From contig NZ_LT635454.1 of the NCBI RefSeq assembly GCF_900120005.1, forward strand, positions 278,759 to 342,758: a stretch of 64,000 nucleotides of DNA, in the 5' to 3' direction. Positions 1-10,569 of the stretch are shown here, piece after piece. The stretch's first letter is position 1. Each line of letters begins with the position of its first letter. Source of the DNA: Holdemania sp. Marseille-P2844 (lineage in GTDB: Bacteria; Bacillota_I; Bacilli_A; Erysipelotrichales; Erysipelotrichaceae). A program made the position numbers and the translations under genes. The notes below the pieces were generated by a model. The model searched no databases, was not told where the DNA came from, and saw only the letters and a program-made list of their open reading frames with translations.

Positions 1-468
1 GACGTTCAGTTTGTCGTTTTGGGCACCGGTGAAACGCACATCGAAAACCAGTTTAAGATGATGGAAGACAAGTATCGCCGCCGTGCCGTGTATTACTGCG
101 GTTACAACGACGAACTGGCGCATCGGATTTATGCCGGCTGCGACCTGTTCTTAATGCCGTCGTTATTTGAACCATGCGGAATCGGACAACTGATCGCGAT
201 GCACTACGGTTCGTTGCCGTTAGTTCGGGAAACCGGCGGTCTGCGCGATACGGTTCATCCGTACAACCAGTACACCAAGGAAGGCAACGGGTTCAGCTTT
301 ACGGCATTTAACAGCCATGACATGCTTTACACGCTGCGCTGCGCGGCTGATGCTTACTACCTCAACCGGGCGGATTGGGATCAGCTGGTCCAGCAGGCAA
401 TGGGCACCGACGTGAGCTGGAATCTGTCGGCGGATCAATATACCAAGCTTTACAACGAGATGGAATAA
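1..468 (+). CDS. glgA: Glycogen synthase, C-terminal part (5' end outside window)
   Basis: The reading frame is open from base 1, so only the last 155 residues are present. Glycogen synthase transfers glucose from ADP-glucose to the growing alpha-1,4-glucan. The fragment is the C-terminal GT-B Rossmann domain of a GT5 enzyme: the stretch FLMPSLFEPCGIGQL holds the nucleotide-sugar-binding Glu and the CGIGQ signature, and VRETGGLRDTV follows, as in GlgA. It ends with the helical tail usual for bacterial GlgA. A strong terminator directly follows, so this is probably the last gene of a glycogen operon lying to the left. The TTG at position 19 is not the real start. Confidence 0.93.
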   Translation, partial: DVQFVVLGTGETHIENQFKMMEDKYRRRAVYYCGYNDELAHRIYAGCDLFLMPSLFEPCGIGQLIAMHYGSLPLVRETGGLRDTVHPYNQYTKEGNGFSFTAFNSHDMLYTLRCAADAYYLNRADWDQLVQQAMGTDVSWNLSADQYTKLYNEME

Positions 469-490
469 GGAGCGGAAACGCTCCTTTCCT
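467..490 (+). terminator. Rho-independent terminator after glgA
   Basis: An 8-bp perfect stem, AAGGAGCG with CGCTCCTT, closes a GAAA tetraloop and is followed by a T-rich tail. The stem begins at the stop codon of glgA. Confidence 0.9.
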
Positions 491-583
491 TTTGAGCTGT
501 CCGCGTCGTCAGGGAGGTGGGGGAAACGCTGGAGAAAACGGCTTGGCGAAGGCAAAAAACAACAATCCTGCAGGGTTGTCAAA

Positions 584-597
584 AGAAAGCGCTATCA
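584..597. promoter_or_regulatory. Possible cre (CcpA) site upstream of pgk
   Basis: AGAAAGCGCTATCA matches the Bacillus cre consensus TGWAANCGNTNWCA at 13 of 14 positions; only the first base differs. It lies about 35 bp upstream of the pgk -35 box, a position suited to CcpA activation of glycolytic genes. The link to CcpA is inference, because no ccpA gene is in the window. Confidence 0.4.
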
Positions 598-632
598 CCT
601 TGATAAGATGATCACAAGCGGCTTTTTCCTAG

Positions 633-661
633 TTTACTTCACTTCTTTCGGGTGTTATAAT
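633..661 (+). promoter_or_regulatory. Sigma-A type promoter of pgk-tpiA
   Basis: TTTACT (633-638) and TATAAT (656-661) are separated by 17 bp, about 30 bp upstream of the pgk start codon. No other good promoter is seen before pgk. Confidence 0.75.
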
Positions 662-689
662 TTGAAATGTAAAAGGAGGAATTCTTAAC

Positions 690-1886
690 ATGGCAAAACA
701 AACTGTTCGTGACCTTGATGTTAAAGGAAAACGCGTCCTGGTTCGCGTCGACTTTAACGTACCTATCAAAGATGGAAAAATTACCAATGATAACCGGATC
801 GTTTCCGCTCTGCCGACGATTAACTATCTGACGGAGCATGGCGCAAAGGTTATCCTGATGTCGCATCTGGGCAAGATCGATCATAAAGATCCTGAAAAGT
901 GCGAAGCAGGCAAGAAAAAGAACAACATGGCTCCGGTTGCCGCACGGCTGCAGGAGCTGGTTTCCGGCAAAGTGACCTTCGTTCCGGTAACCCGCGGCGA
1001 AGAACTGGAAAATGCGATCGCGGCGATGAACGAAGGCGATATCGTCCTGATGCAGAACACCCGTTATGAAAAGGGCGAATCCAAGAATGATCCGGATCTG
1101 GCTGCGTATTGGGCAGGCTTAGGCGATCTGTTCGTTTCCGATGCGTTCGGCTCGGTTCACAGAGCGCATGCTTCCACCGTCGGCATTGCGACGCATCTGC
1201 CAAGCGCCTGCGGCTTCCTGGTTCAGAAAGAAATCGAGAACCTGAGCGCGGCGATCGACAATCCGAAGCGTCCGTTAGTCGCTATCTTAGGCGGTGCGAA
1301 AGTTTCCGATAAGATCGCTGTTATTGAAAACCTGCTGAACATCGCGGACAAGGTCATTGTCGGCGGCGGCATGGCGTACACCTTCTTAAAAGCTCAGGGG
1401 AAAGAAATCGGTACATCCCTGTTAGAAGAAGACCGGATCGAAATGGCGAAGGAATTTCTGGCTAAGGGCGGCGACAAGCTGATCCTGCCGGTCGACTCTG
1501 TCGTTGCCAACGCGTTTGAAAACGCAACGGAAGTCAAGACGGTCAGCAATGACGAAATTCCAGCGGGCTTTATGGGCCTGGATATCGGACCGAAGTCTGT
1601 CGAGCTGTTCAAGAAAGAACTGCAGGGCGCCAAGACGGTTGTCTGGAACGGACCGATGGGCGTCTTCGAGAACCCGGCTTATGCCAACGGCACGATCGAA
1701 GTCTGCAAGGCAATCTCCGAGCTGCCTGACGCGATGACGGTGATCGGCGGCGGCGATTCCGCGGCAGCGGCGATCCAGCTGGGCTTCAAAGATAAGTTCA
1801 CGCACATTTCCACTGGCGGCGGCGCTTCCCTGGAATACATGGAAGGCAAGGAACTGCCGGGCATCGCAATCATTCAGGAGAAATAA
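690..1886 (+). CDS. pgk: Phosphoglycerate kinase
   Basis: Converts 1,3-bisphosphoglycerate and ADP to 3-phosphoglycerate and ATP in cytosolic glycolysis. At 398 residues it has the normal bacterial length. The N-terminal substrate motif VRVDFNVP is at residues 18-25, GGAKVSDKI lies near residue 200, and the nucleotide-binding GGGDSAAA lies near residue 355. The ATG is preceded by AAGGAGG at good spacing. tpiA starts 5 bp after the stop codon, so the two genes share a transcript from the TTTACT/TATAAT promoter. No gapA adjoins it here. Confidence 0.98.
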   Translation: MAKQTVRDLDVKGKRVLVRVDFNVPIKDGKITNDNRIVSALPTINYLTEHGAKVILMSHLGKIDHKDPEKCEAGKKKNNMAPVAARLQELVSGKVTFVPVTRGEELENAIAAMNEGDIVLMQNTRYEKGESKNDPDLAAYWAGLGDLFVSDAFGSVHRAHASTVGIATHLPSACGFLVQKEIENLSAAIDNPKRPLVAILGGAKVSDKIAVIENLLNIADKVIVGGGMAYTFLKAQGKEIGTSLLEEDRIEMAKEFLAKGGDKLILPVDSVVANAFENATEVKTVSNDEIPAGFMGLDIGPKSVELFKKELQGAKTVVWNGPMGVFENPAYANGTIEVCKAISELPDAMTVIGGGDSAAAAIQLGFKDKFTHISTGGGASLEYMEGKELPGIAIIQEK

Positions 1887-1890
1887 ATCA

Positions 1891-2634
1891 ATGAGAAAAC
1901 CAATTATTGTCGGAAACTGGAAAATGAATAAGACCTGCGCGGAAGCGGTCAGCTTCATCAATGAAATTGAACCGAAGCTGCACGACGGCGCAGATTACGG
2001 CATCGCGGCTCCGTTCACAGCGCTGAAGGACTGCGTCAATACGGCGAAGGGTCTGATCGTTGCGGCAGAAAACTGCCACTTTGAAGACAACGGCGCATTC
2101 ACCGGTGAAGTCAGCGTACCAATGCTGGAAGAAATCGGTGTGAAATGGTGCATCATCGGCCATTCCGAACGCCGTCAGATGTTCAATGAAACAGACGAAA
2201 CGGTCAACAAAAAGGCCAAGCGTTTAATCGAAGCGGGGATCACGCCGATCCTGTGCATCGGTGAAACTGAAGCTCAGTTTGACGCCGGCCAGACCGAAGA
2301 AGTCATCCGCGCGCAGCTGAAGGGCGGCCTGGAAGGGCTGTGCCCGAAGTGCGTCGCCAAGATGGTTCTTGCATATGAACCGATCTGGGCGATCGGCACC
2401 GGCAAGAGCGCAACCAAGGAAATCGCGCAGAACTGCTGCCACATCGTCCGTGACCAGGTTCGCGTGATGTTTGGCGATGAAGCGGCGGAAGGCGTCCGCA
2501 TCCAGTACGGCGGATCGGTCAAGCCAAACAATATTAAGGAATACATGGCCATGGAAGATATCGACGGCGCTCTGATCGGCGGAGCTTCGTTGAAAACGGA
2601 TTCCTTTGAAGAAATTATCAACGCGACAAAATAA
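1891..2634 (+). CDS. tpiA: Triosephosphate isomerase
   Basis: Interconverts dihydroxyacetone phosphate and glyceraldehyde 3-phosphate. The 247-residue protein is a standard TIM barrel: GNWKMNK with the substrate Lys at residues 7-13, the electrophilic His in IIGHSERRQ near residue 90, the catalytic Glu in AYEPIWAIGTG near residue 165, and the phosphate loops YGGSVKP and IGGASL near the C-terminus. It lies 5 bp downstream of pgk and is probably translated from the same mRNA. No terminator is obvious before the next small gene. Confidence 0.98.
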   Translation: MRKPIIVGNWKMNKTCAEAVSFINEIEPKLHDGADYGIAAPFTALKDCVNTAKGLIVAAENCHFEDNGAFTGEVSVPMLEEIGVKWCIIGHSERRQMFNETDETVNKKAKRLIEAGITPILCIGETEAQFDAGQTEEVIRAQLKGGLEGLCPKCVAKMVLAYEPIWAIGTGKSATKEIAQNCCHIVRDQVRVMFGDEAAEGVRIQYGGSVKPNNIKEYMAMEDIDGALIGGASLKTDSFEEIINATK

Positions 2635-2696
2635 GGTAAAATGACAAAATTCCCATCGATCCTCTGTCTATAATGAAGCCAAAAGGAGGCGTCGTT

Positions 2697-2885
2697 ATGA
2701 AAAAGAGGATCGGCGGGATTCTGATTGTTTCCGGCGCCATCTTGTTGCTGAATCCGACTCTGGACGTCCAACAGCTGATGGCCGGTATGGAAACGATGCT
2801 GGTCAGCTACTGGCCGGTATTGCTGATCGTTCTGGGGCTGGCGCTGCAGAACGACGGCAGAAAAACAAAGAAAACACACCGTTAG
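2697..2885 (+). CDS. Small membrane protein (LiaI/LiaF-like transmembrane type)
   Basis: A 62-residue protein with a Lys/Arg start (MKKRIGG), a hydrophobic segment at about residues 5-20, a short loop, a second hydrophobic segment (YWPVLLIVLGLAL) and a basic tail. The tryptophan-proline turn and two-helix plan resemble the short LiaI/DUF5668-type membrane modules, but no specific function can be given. AAGGAGG at 2683-2689 fixes the start at 2697; an in-frame ATG at 2673 lies upstream of that ribosome site and is unlikely. It sits between tpiA and eno and may be a passenger of the glycolytic transcript. Confidence 0.7.
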   Translation: MKKRIGGILIVSGAILLLNPTLDVQQLMAGMETMLVSYWPVLLIVLGLALQNDGRKTKKTHR

Positions 2886-2907
2886 CATTTGACTTTTCCC
2901 CAAATGA

Positions 2908-4254
<1,347 letters not shown>

Positions 4255-4274
4255 GCAGAATACATCTTCATTTG

Positions 4275-4305
4275 AAAAGACAGTCTTTCACAGGCTGTCT
4301 TTTTT
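4275..4305 (+). terminator. Rho-independent terminator after eno
   Basis: The stem AAAAGACAG pairs with CTGTCTTTTT around an 11-base loop and runs into a T-tract. Confidence 0.88.
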
Positions 4306-4430
4306 CACAAAAAAGGAATGTCAACAGAGAAAAGAAGTTAAGCCAGCGGATTAAATCTCTTGTTCCTGGTGAACAATAAGGAAGAAGCGCAGGGAATTCC
4401 CGCTTTCCTCCTGAAATTCAGCGGAACTGT

Positions 4431-4459
4431 TTGCAATTTGACTACGCCTTTGTTATAAT
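4431..4459 (+). promoter_or_regulatory. Promoter of secG-rnr-smpB
   Basis: TTGCAA (4431-4436) and TATAAT (4454-4459) have 17-bp spacing, about 30 bp before the secG start. Confidence 0.75.
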
Positions 4460-4491
4460 AGAAAAGCGATAAATCTGAAAGGAGGATTAAG

Positions 4492-4716
4492 ATGCTTGAT
4501 ATCTTATTGATGGTGGTGTCCGTGATTTTAATACTTCTTTCTCTGTTACAAAGTGGAAAATCAGACGGGATCAGCGGTGCTTTTACTGGGAGCGGCGGAT
4601 TAAATCTGTTTGCCAATGTAAAAGAGAGAGGACCGGAGAAGATTATTTCCAATGCCACCTTGGTTGTCGGAATTTTGTTCTTCGTGCTGGTCATTGTGAT
4701 TAGGGTACTGAACTAA
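4492..4716 (+). CDS. secG: Protein translocase subunit SecG
   Basis: A small subunit of the SecYEG channel in the cytoplasmic membrane. The 74 residues form two hydrophobic helices (about 3-20 and 55-72) joined by a Gly/Ser-rich loop containing SDGISGAFTGSGG, the standard SecG plan. The start ATG follows AAAGGAGG. As in many Bacillota, secG precedes rnr and smpB. A terminator lies between secG and rnr, so secG probably gives a short transcript as well as some readthrough. Confidence 0.92.
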   Translation: MLDILLMVVSVILILLSLLQSGKSDGISGAFTGSGGLNLFANVKERGPEKIISNATLVVGILFFVLVIVIRVLN

Positions 4717-4717
4717 C

Positions 4718-4740
4718 GGCCGTCAACAGCGGCCTTTTTT
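4718..4740 (+). terminator. Terminator between secG and rnr
   Basis: GGCCG and CGGCC pair around a 7-base loop, followed by six T residues. Confidence 0.85.
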
Positions 4741-4771
4741 CATATTATTAAAGGAAATTCGAGGTGAGGTT

Positions 4772-7024
4772 ATGGAACAAATAGACATAAAACAACAAAT
4801 TGAAACGATGATTGCCGACGAGCATTACCGACCGTTGAGTCTGGCTCAGCTGCAGGAAACGTTAGGCTTAGCAACAACAGAAGAATTCGTGGCGATGAAT
4901 AAAGCGGTCAACGAACTGGCTGAACAATATGTGATCGTGTTCAGTCAGAAAGGCAATCTGATGCCGGCCAGAATGGGCGGTTACTATCAGGGAGCGTTAT
5001 CCGTAAACCGCAAAGGTTTCGGCTTTCTGGATTTGGAAGGAGAGAACAGCATCCACATCACGGAAGCCAATCTGCATGGGGCGATGAACGGCGATGTGGC
5101 AATCGTCAAGAAACTGCCGTCTTTCTACGGCAGCGACGAGGGCGAGGTCATCCGCGTTCTGCAGCACAAAACAAACACGCTGGTCGGGACGTTTTTCTCT
5201 TCGCCAGGCAAGGGTCTGCAGCTGCGGCTGGACGACGAGCGGATTAAAGCCCGGCTGATCGTCAAAAACTGGCAGGCCTTTAAAATGGTCAGCGGCACGA
5301 AGGTGTTATTGAAGGTCTTGCGCTACGGTGATCCGATGGAGCTGGAAATTGTCCAGCTGTTAGGCCATATCGACGATCCGGGCGTGGATATTTTGTCGGT
5401 GCTGCTGGAATACGATATCGACCCGCAGTTCCCACAGGAAGTCATGGAACAGGCGCAGCGGACGCCATCGCGCGTATCGCCGAAAGAAAAAGAAGGCCGC
5501 CGCGACTGCACTGGGAAAATGATTATCACGATTGACGGCGAGGATTCCAAGGATCTGGACGACGCGGTCTGCGTTGAGAAGATCGCCGGCGGATACCGGC
5601 TGGGCGTTCATATTGCGGACGTTTCCCACTATGTTCCAGAGAACAGTCCGCTTGATCAGGAAGCGCTCAAACGCGGCACGTCCACCTATGTCGTCGACCG
5701 TGTGGTACCGATGCTTCCGCACCTGTTATCCAACGGCATCTGTTCCTTGAATCCGAAAGTGCTGCGGTTAACGCTGTCGTGTGAAATGGAGATCAGCGAA
5801 GCTGGGGAAATCCTCAATTATGAGATCTTTCCATCCTATATTAAGACAACGGAGCGGATGACCTATACCGCGGTGAACGCAATTCTGGAAGGCGAGGAAG
5901 AAGCCTGCCGGAAATACAAAAAGCTGACGGAGATGATCGGTTTGATGCGGGATTGTTCCCGGGCGATCCGCAAGCGCCGTCATGAGGCCGGAGCGATCGA
6001 CTTTGAAACGCCGGAAGCGAAAATCATTTTAAACGAACAAAATAAAATTCAGGAAATTCAGGTGCGCGAGCGCAAGGAAGCGGAAATGATCATTGAGGAT
6101 TTCATGGTCACGGCTAACGAATGCGTGGCCCGGCACATGAAATGGCTTGAGATTCCGGCCTTGTACCGGGTGCATGAAGCGCCGGAGCCGAAGAAGCTGC
6201 GGGATTTTGCGAAGATTGTCCTGTTGATGGGCAAGCGCTTTAAAGGCAGCGTTGAACAAATCCGTCCGCTGCAGCTGCAGCAGCTTTTGGATTCGTTCAA
6301 AGACGATCCGGCCTATCCGGTCATCTCGACGATGATGCTGCGAAGCATGCAGAAGGCGAAATATGACCCGCGCTGTCTGGGCCATTTCGGACTGGCGCTG
6401 GAAGAATACACCCACTTCACCTCGCCGATCCGTCGGTATCCGGATTTGATCGTTCACCGGATGCTTCACAAATACGGTTTCGGAACTGCATTGGATCAGG
6501 AGATGATGAAGCAGGACGAACTCAAAATGGAGGAATACGGCAAGCTGACCTCTGAGCGGGAACGGGCCGCGATCGAGGCGGAACGCGAAGTCGAAGACAT
6601 GAAGAAAGCCGAATACATGGAGGATCAGATCGGCAAGATTGCCGAAGGCGTTATCAGCGGCGTTACGAAGTTCGGTTTCTTTGTCGAACTGGAAAACACC
6701 GTCGAAGGTCTGGTCCACGTGCAGAAGCTGACGGACGATTACTATCATTACGATCCGGATACGCTGAGCCTGAAGGGCGAGCGGACAAAGAAGATATACC
6801 GGCTGGGGCAGCGTGTCAAGATTAAAGTGACCGGCGCCAGTAAGCTCCATCAGGAGATCGACTTCGATCTCGTCCGGCCGCGCAAGGAAAAACGCGAGCC
6901 TATTCCCGCAGCGAAGAAAAAAGCCGGTCCCCGCAAGGAACCGAGCCGGCCTGCGGAACCGGCTCCGGTCAAAAGCAAACGTCGGCGCACCCGCCGGCGG
7001 AAACCGAAACCCACCCAAGCATAA
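4772..7024 (+). CDS. rnr: Ribonuclease R
   Basis: A 3'-5' exoribonuclease of the RNase II family that degrades structured RNA and works with tmRNA-SmpB on defective mRNA. The 750 residues show a winged-helix-like start (1-70), a cold-shock domain (RKGFGFLDLEGENSIHI, about 75-95), the RNB catalytic core with the metal-binding aspartates in DGEDSKDLDDAV (about 255-267), HFTSPIRRYPDL near residue 550, and an S1 domain (about 628-705). A Lys/Arg-rich tail ends with KRRRTRRRKPKPTQA. smpB begins 12 bp downstream, a classic functional pairing. Confidence 0.96.
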   Translation: MEQIDIKQQIETMIADEHYRPLSLAQLQETLGLATTEEFVAMNKAVNELAEQYVIVFSQKGNLMPARMGGYYQGALSVNRKGFGFLDLEGENSIHITEANLHGAMNGDVAIVKKLPSFYGSDEGEVIRVLQHKTNTLVGTFFSSPGKGLQLRLDDERIKARLIVKNWQAFKMVSGTKVLLKVLRYGDPMELEIVQLLGHIDDPGVDILSVLLEYDIDPQFPQEVMEQAQRTPSRVSPKEKEGRRDCTGKMIITIDGEDSKDLDDAVCVEKIAGGYRLGVHIADVSHYVPENSPLDQEALKRGTSTYVVDRVVPMLPHLLSNGICSLNPKVLRLTLSCEMEISEAGEILNYEIFPSYIKTTERMTYTAVNAILEGEEEACRKYKKLTEMIGLMRDCSRAIRKRRHEAGAIDFETPEAKIILNEQNKIQEIQVRERKEAEMIIEDFMVTANECVARHMKWLEIPALYRVHEAPEPKKLRDFAKIVLLMGKRFKGSVEQIRPLQLQQLLDSFKDDPAYPVISTMMLRSMQKAKYDPRCLGHFGLALEEYTHFTSPIRRYPDLIVHRMLHKYGFGTALDQEMMKQDELKMEEYGKLTSERERAAIEAEREVEDMKKAEYMEDQIGKIAEGVISGVTKFGFFVELENTVEGLVHVQKLTDDYYHYDPDTLSLKGERTKKIYRLGQRVKIKVTGASKLHQEIDFDLVRPRKEKREPIPAAKKKAGPRKEPSRPAEPAPVKSKRRRTRRRKPKPTQA

Positions 7025-7036
7025 GGAGGAATCACG

Positions 7037-7492
7037 ATGAGCGGTGAAAAAATCATTGCCGTCAACCGCAAGGCGTCCCATGACTATTCGTTGGAGGAAC
7101 GCTTTGAAGCCGGACTGGTCCTGACTGGAACTGAAATTAAATCGATCCGTCAGGGCAAGGCGCAGTTTAAGGATGCCTACGTCAGCTTCATCAGCGGTGA
7201 AGCCTGGATCAAGGAGATGCACATCGCGGCCTATGATCATGGCAACCAGTTCAATCATGACGAAACCCGCCAACGGAAGCTGCTGCTGCACAAGCTGGAG
7301 ATCGTCAAGCTCCAGCAGAAGGTCAAGCTGAAGGGCTATACTGTCGTCCCGGTGAAGCTGTATTTAAAAAACGGCCGGGCCAAGATGGAGATCGCGCTGG
7401 CTAAGGGGAAAGCGTTGTACGACAAGCGTGAGGACGCGAAGCTGAAGGACGCGAAGCGGGAGATGGAGAAAGCGATGAAAGCACGGTGGTAA
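7037..7492 (+). CDS. smpB: SsrA-binding protein SmpB
   Basis: Binds tmRNA and delivers it to ribosomes stalled on broken mRNA. The 151-residue protein has the family core: NRKASHDY at the start, ALTGTE-like VLTGTEIKSIR near residue 37, DAYV, KLLLHKLEI and the basic C-terminal helix (KGKALYDKREDAKLKD...) that enters the empty mRNA channel. AAGGAGG precedes the start. The tmRNA gene lies 6 kb downstream rather than directly adjacent, with unrelated genes between. A terminator overlaps the stop codon. Confidence 0.97.
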   Translation: MSGEKIIAVNRKASHDYSLEERFEAGLVLTGTEIKSIRQGKAQFKDAYVSFISGEAWIKEMHIAAYDHGNQFNHDETRQRKLLLHKLEIVKLQQKVKLKGYTVVPVKLYLKNGRAKMEIALAKGKALYDKREDAKLKDAKREMEKAMKARW

Positions 7493-7505
7493 GCCGTGTT
7501 TTTTT
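7482..7505 (+). terminator. Terminator after smpB
   Basis: CACGG pairs with CCGTG and is followed by eight T residues; the stop codon lies in the loop. From here to 7756 no gene or clear signal is seen. Confidence 0.8.
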
Positions 7506-7756
7506 GTTCTGCAATGGAAGTAGAAAAGCCTTTATTTTTGAGCGAATGACAGAGCATCAGCCTGAAACAAAGAACAAGATGAAAGTACTGCGCACGATAA
7601 AACGGCAATGCTGGCGGAACGAAGCTCGGCTCTTAAAGAAATAGGCGCTGCTTGTCTGAATGATCGGCAGAAGAAAAGCCGCAAGTTCTAATAATCTGCA
7701 GCTTTTGTGTTCATTGCGATTGGCGGATATTGAGATCAGAATGCGGATTGAGCTGC

Positions 7757-9631
7757 TTACCAGCCGCTGCCAGAGGTGCCGCCGAAGCCGCCGCCGGTAA
7801 AACCGCCGCCCCCGCCTCCGCCGAAGCTGCCGCCATGCGGACCCGAGCTTGAGGAAACCGGCGCGGAGGTCATGGCTCGCTGGAACGAATTCATATTGCG
7901 GTCCAGCCGGCTGATCATATACCACGTTGTCCAGCCATCCGGGCCGTAGTACCAGGTTGGCGGTTCCAAGGTCAGACCCCGGAAATGTTCCGCCCAGATA
8001 TCCGATAAGCCCAGCGCGTAGGCATAGGGCAGAATCGAGTAGAAGTAAGTTGGATCATCTTTTACCAACATGGCCAGACGGTCCTTTTCCGCGTACAGAA
8101 TGAAGTTTCGCAGACCTAAGACTTTCCCGGTTAACCGCTGTCCCCGCTCGGTCCGCTTCTTCATGAAAACCGCGCAGAGAGCGCTGATCAGCGTGCAGAT
8201 GCTTAAGAAAACCGGGCAGAGCCAGCTCTGGCGTGCTGTCAGAAAGGCAATCGCCAATAACAGCGCCCACAGACCCGTAAGCAGGACCATACCGAGAAGC
8301 ATACCGAATCGAAAGCCGCCGCCGGCACTGTGCCAGCGCTGCTGCAGACTGCTGCCCATGATGATGACGATGATCATCACGAAATACGGAATGATCAGGA
8401 ATACGATTGCCGCGAAGCTGAATTCAACGGCATAGAACTGCAAGGCCGCCAGAATCGCAATCGGCAGCGGCGCTAACAAGGTTAAAATTACCTGTAAGGT
8501 TGAAGAGAGCTTGGTGAACAACCGCTTTTCCGGCAGCCGGTAATAAGCGGAATAATCCTGGATCGCCTGATTGAGATGGGTGTAAAACTTCTCCTCCAGC
8601 TGTTTTGTCGTCACGCTGTCGCGATTGTTAAACAGCGCGTTGAACAACCGCAGCTCCGCGACCGGCGTATCCTCCGGCAAAGCTTGCAGCTTATTCAGCT
8701 TCAAGGTCTTCTTTTGATCCTCAATCGTCAGGTAGCCGCGATTCGCCCAGTCCAGAATCAGCGACAAGACTTCCTGGTTCTGCACGGAACCGTTTAGAAT
8801 CATACCGACCTCGGTGCTGGAGATCCCCTCCGGCGCTGTAAATTCGACCGGAATGATCAACGTTTCATCACGACCCCACCGCATCAGACAGAAAATGCTG
8901 AGCAGCGTGATAAAACCGCCGAGAATGGCGAGGGGCAGGGAATAATCAGCTTGTTTCGGATAGATGAAATACTGATCAGGCAAGTCCAGCTTAACCGTGA
9001 TCCCCTCAAACGGAGCCAGCGCGGATAAGGTTTCGCCGCTGAAGGTCGTCCCTTCCTGCTCAAAGCGGAATTGATCCTGCGGCAGATCAGAATAGAAGTA
9101 CAGCTGGCTGGCATCGAAGCTTTTTGGCATCGTGACCCGGAAGGTGACCTTCTCAATCGTTGTATCCCAGTGAACAGAAATCAGATTCCAGTAAAAACTC
9201 TGGATATTGCCCAACCTCAAATCGCGGGTATGCACCTGATAGCGGATCTGATAGGTTTCTTCAGATTGGGCGTAGGTATCGGCGCTGCCCAGGCGGAGGT
9301 TGTAGTAATCATCCTCATCGCTGAGCTTGGCTTCATGACCTGAGAGCACTTCGATGTGGTCGATCGGAAAGACGTAGCTGCGGTTTATCACGGTATCGCC
9401 AATCTGCCATGATACATTGCGGTAACGTTTGGGCAGCGTCAGATTTAAGCCGTGCAGGCGCTGCTGAAACTGAACGTCGAGCGTTTCCGTAACGGTATAC
9501 ACCCCATCTTCGCTGACCTCAATCTGAATGTCGTAATGGTCGATCGTGAAGCCTTCCTGAGCGTGAATCGGCTGCAGCCCGAGGAAAAGCAGAAACAGCG
9601 TCAGAACGCTGAATAAAATTCGTTTTTTCAT
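7757..9631 (-). CDS. DUF2207 membrane protein with Gly-rich tail
   Basis: A secreted or membrane protein of unknown function, 624 residues. It has a signal peptide (MKKRILFSVLTLFLLFLGL, cleavage likely near HAQ), an extracellular beta-rich DUF2207 domain (about 28-225), a membrane helix near residue 235, a cytoplasmic winged-helix-like part (about 265-370), further helices at about 385-480, and a Ser/Gly-rich end with a poly-Gly run. This is typical of the family. AAGGAG at 9640-9645 favours the ATG at 9631 over an upstream GTG. lemA lies just upstream on the same strand, and the two families are often paired, so they are probably co-transcribed. Confidence 0.85.
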   Translation of the reverse strand: MKKRILFSVLTLFLLFLGLQPIHAQEGFTIDHYDIQIEVSEDGVYTVTETLDVQFQQRLHGLNLTLPKRYRNVSWQIGDTVINRSYVFPIDHIEVLSGHEAKLSDEDDYYNLRLGSADTYAQSEETYQIRYQVHTRDLRLGNIQSFYWNLISVHWDTTIEKVTFRVTMPKSFDASQLYFYSDLPQDQFRFEQEGTTFSGETLSALAPFEGITVKLDLPDQYFIYPKQADYSLPLAILGGFITLLSIFCLMRWGRDETLIIPVEFTAPEGISSTEVGMILNGSVQNQEVLSLILDWANRGYLTIEDQKKTLKLNKLQALPEDTPVAELRLFNALFNNRDSVTTKQLEEKFYTHLNQAIQDYSAYYRLPEKRLFTKLSSTLQVILTLLAPLPIAILAALQFYAVEFSFAAIVFLIIPYFVMIIVIIMGSSLQQRWHSAGGGFRFGMLLGMVLLTGLWALLLAIAFLTARQSWLCPVFLSICTLISALCAVFMKKRTERGQRLTGKVLGLRNFILYAEKDRLAMLVKDDPTYFYSILPYAYALGLSDIWAEHFRGLTLEPPTWYYGPDGWTTWYMISRLDRNMNSFQRAMTSAPVSSSSGPHGGSFGGGGGGGFTGGGFGGTSGSGW

Positions 9632-9721
9632 AAATTCCACTCCTTACTGTCCGAATGCCGGCATTCCCAACTGGGTTCCGGCATCGCGCCAAGGTTTAAA
9701 AAATATCGCGGAAAGCGATAT

Positions 9722-10273
9722 TTAGAAAGAAACTTTGACGTTTTCGCGCTGAGCTTCATCCTTAACGACAAACAACGGCATTTTCTTAAAACCGCAGATC
9801 ATCGCGATCAGATTGCTCGGAATCGTTTCCGTGCGGGTATTGAAGGCTTTAACCACACCGTTGTAATACTTGCGGGCGTTGGCGATTTCCCCTTCCATGT
9901 CTTTCAGCTGCCGCTGCAGATCAATGAAGTTAGTGTTGGCCTTCAGATCCGGATAGCTCTCCGAGATCGCCATCAAACGGCCTAACAAGCCGGACAGATT
10001 CTGTTCCTGGGCGATTTTTTCATCCATCGAATGCGCGTTCATGGCCAGACTGCGGGCGGATACGACTTTTTCCAGTGTTTCCTTTTCATGCGCTGCATAA
10101 CCCTTGACCGTTTCGACTAAGTTCGGGATCAGGTCGTAACGCTTAACCAGATACACATCCATCGTGGAGAACGCTTCCTCAACTTTATTTTTTAACGATA
10201 CAAACCCGTTGTAGGCCGCGATAAACCAGATGACCAGCACCGCGAGCACGACCAGTAAAATAATCCACATCAT
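9722..10273 (-). CDS. lemA: LemA family protein
   Basis: A membrane-anchored coiled-coil protein of unknown exact role. The 183 residues begin with an N-terminal hydrophobic anchor (WIILLVVLAVLVIWFIAAYN) followed by the family core: NKVEEAFSTMDVYLVKRYDLIPNLV written in two parts as NKVEEAFS and KRYDLIPNLVETVKGYAAHE, then SYPDLKAN and ARKYYN-VVKAFN. The ATG is preceded by GAGGAGG. It is the first gene of a two-gene minus-strand unit with the DUF2207 protein, an arrangement seen widely in Bacillota. Confidence 0.92.
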   Translation of the reverse strand: MMWIILLVVLAVLVIWFIAAYNGFVSLKNKVEEAFSTMDVYLVKRYDLIPNLVETVKGYAAHEKETLEKVVSARSLAMNAHSMDEKIAQEQNLSGLLGRLMAISESYPDLKANTNFIDLQRQLKDMEGEIANARKYYNGVVKAFNTRTETIPSNLIAMICGFKKMPLFVVKDEAQRENVKVSF

Positions 10274-10541
10274 GCGTATATTCCTCCTCTGCCGTCCTAT
10301 GAGGACTTGGTCTTATTATAGCATAGCTTGCGCCGCAACATTCTATCCCTGCCCGCGTTTTAAGAATTCTGAAAGAAGTGGGAGAGATTGATGATTTCTG
10401 TGAATGAAGCCGGCGGCGCGAGGAAAACTAAGCGCGGCGCGGTTCAGCCGGTCGGATTTTACAGACCGGATCAGGAAGCCGATTCCTGAAAAAGGCAGTC
10501 ATTCTGACGGAAATCGTAAAAAAGCAGCGAATGAAGGCAGA

Positions 10542-10569
10542 TTAACGGAAAATTAACAGAAACTTAACA
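10542..10569 (+). promoter_or_regulatory. PhoP box (three TTAACA-like repeats) before the Na/Pi symporter
   Basis: Three direct repeats, TTAACG (10542), TTAACA (10553) and TTAACA (10564), are spaced exactly 11 bp apart, the pattern of the B. subtilis PhoP box (TT[ATC]ACA with 5-bp gaps). A TATCTT -10-like element follows at 10591. The gene downstream is a phosphate transporter, so phosphate-starvation control is a reasonable inference. The rest of 10274-10618 shows no gene; a TATAAT for lemA on the minus strand lies near 10312-10323. Confidence 0.75.

Noticed and set aside
6029-7291. 420-codon minus-strand reading frame
   Set aside because: It lies entirely antisense to rnr and smpB, has no ribosome site and no recognisable protein pattern; long antisense frames are common opposite genes rich in G and C at the third position.
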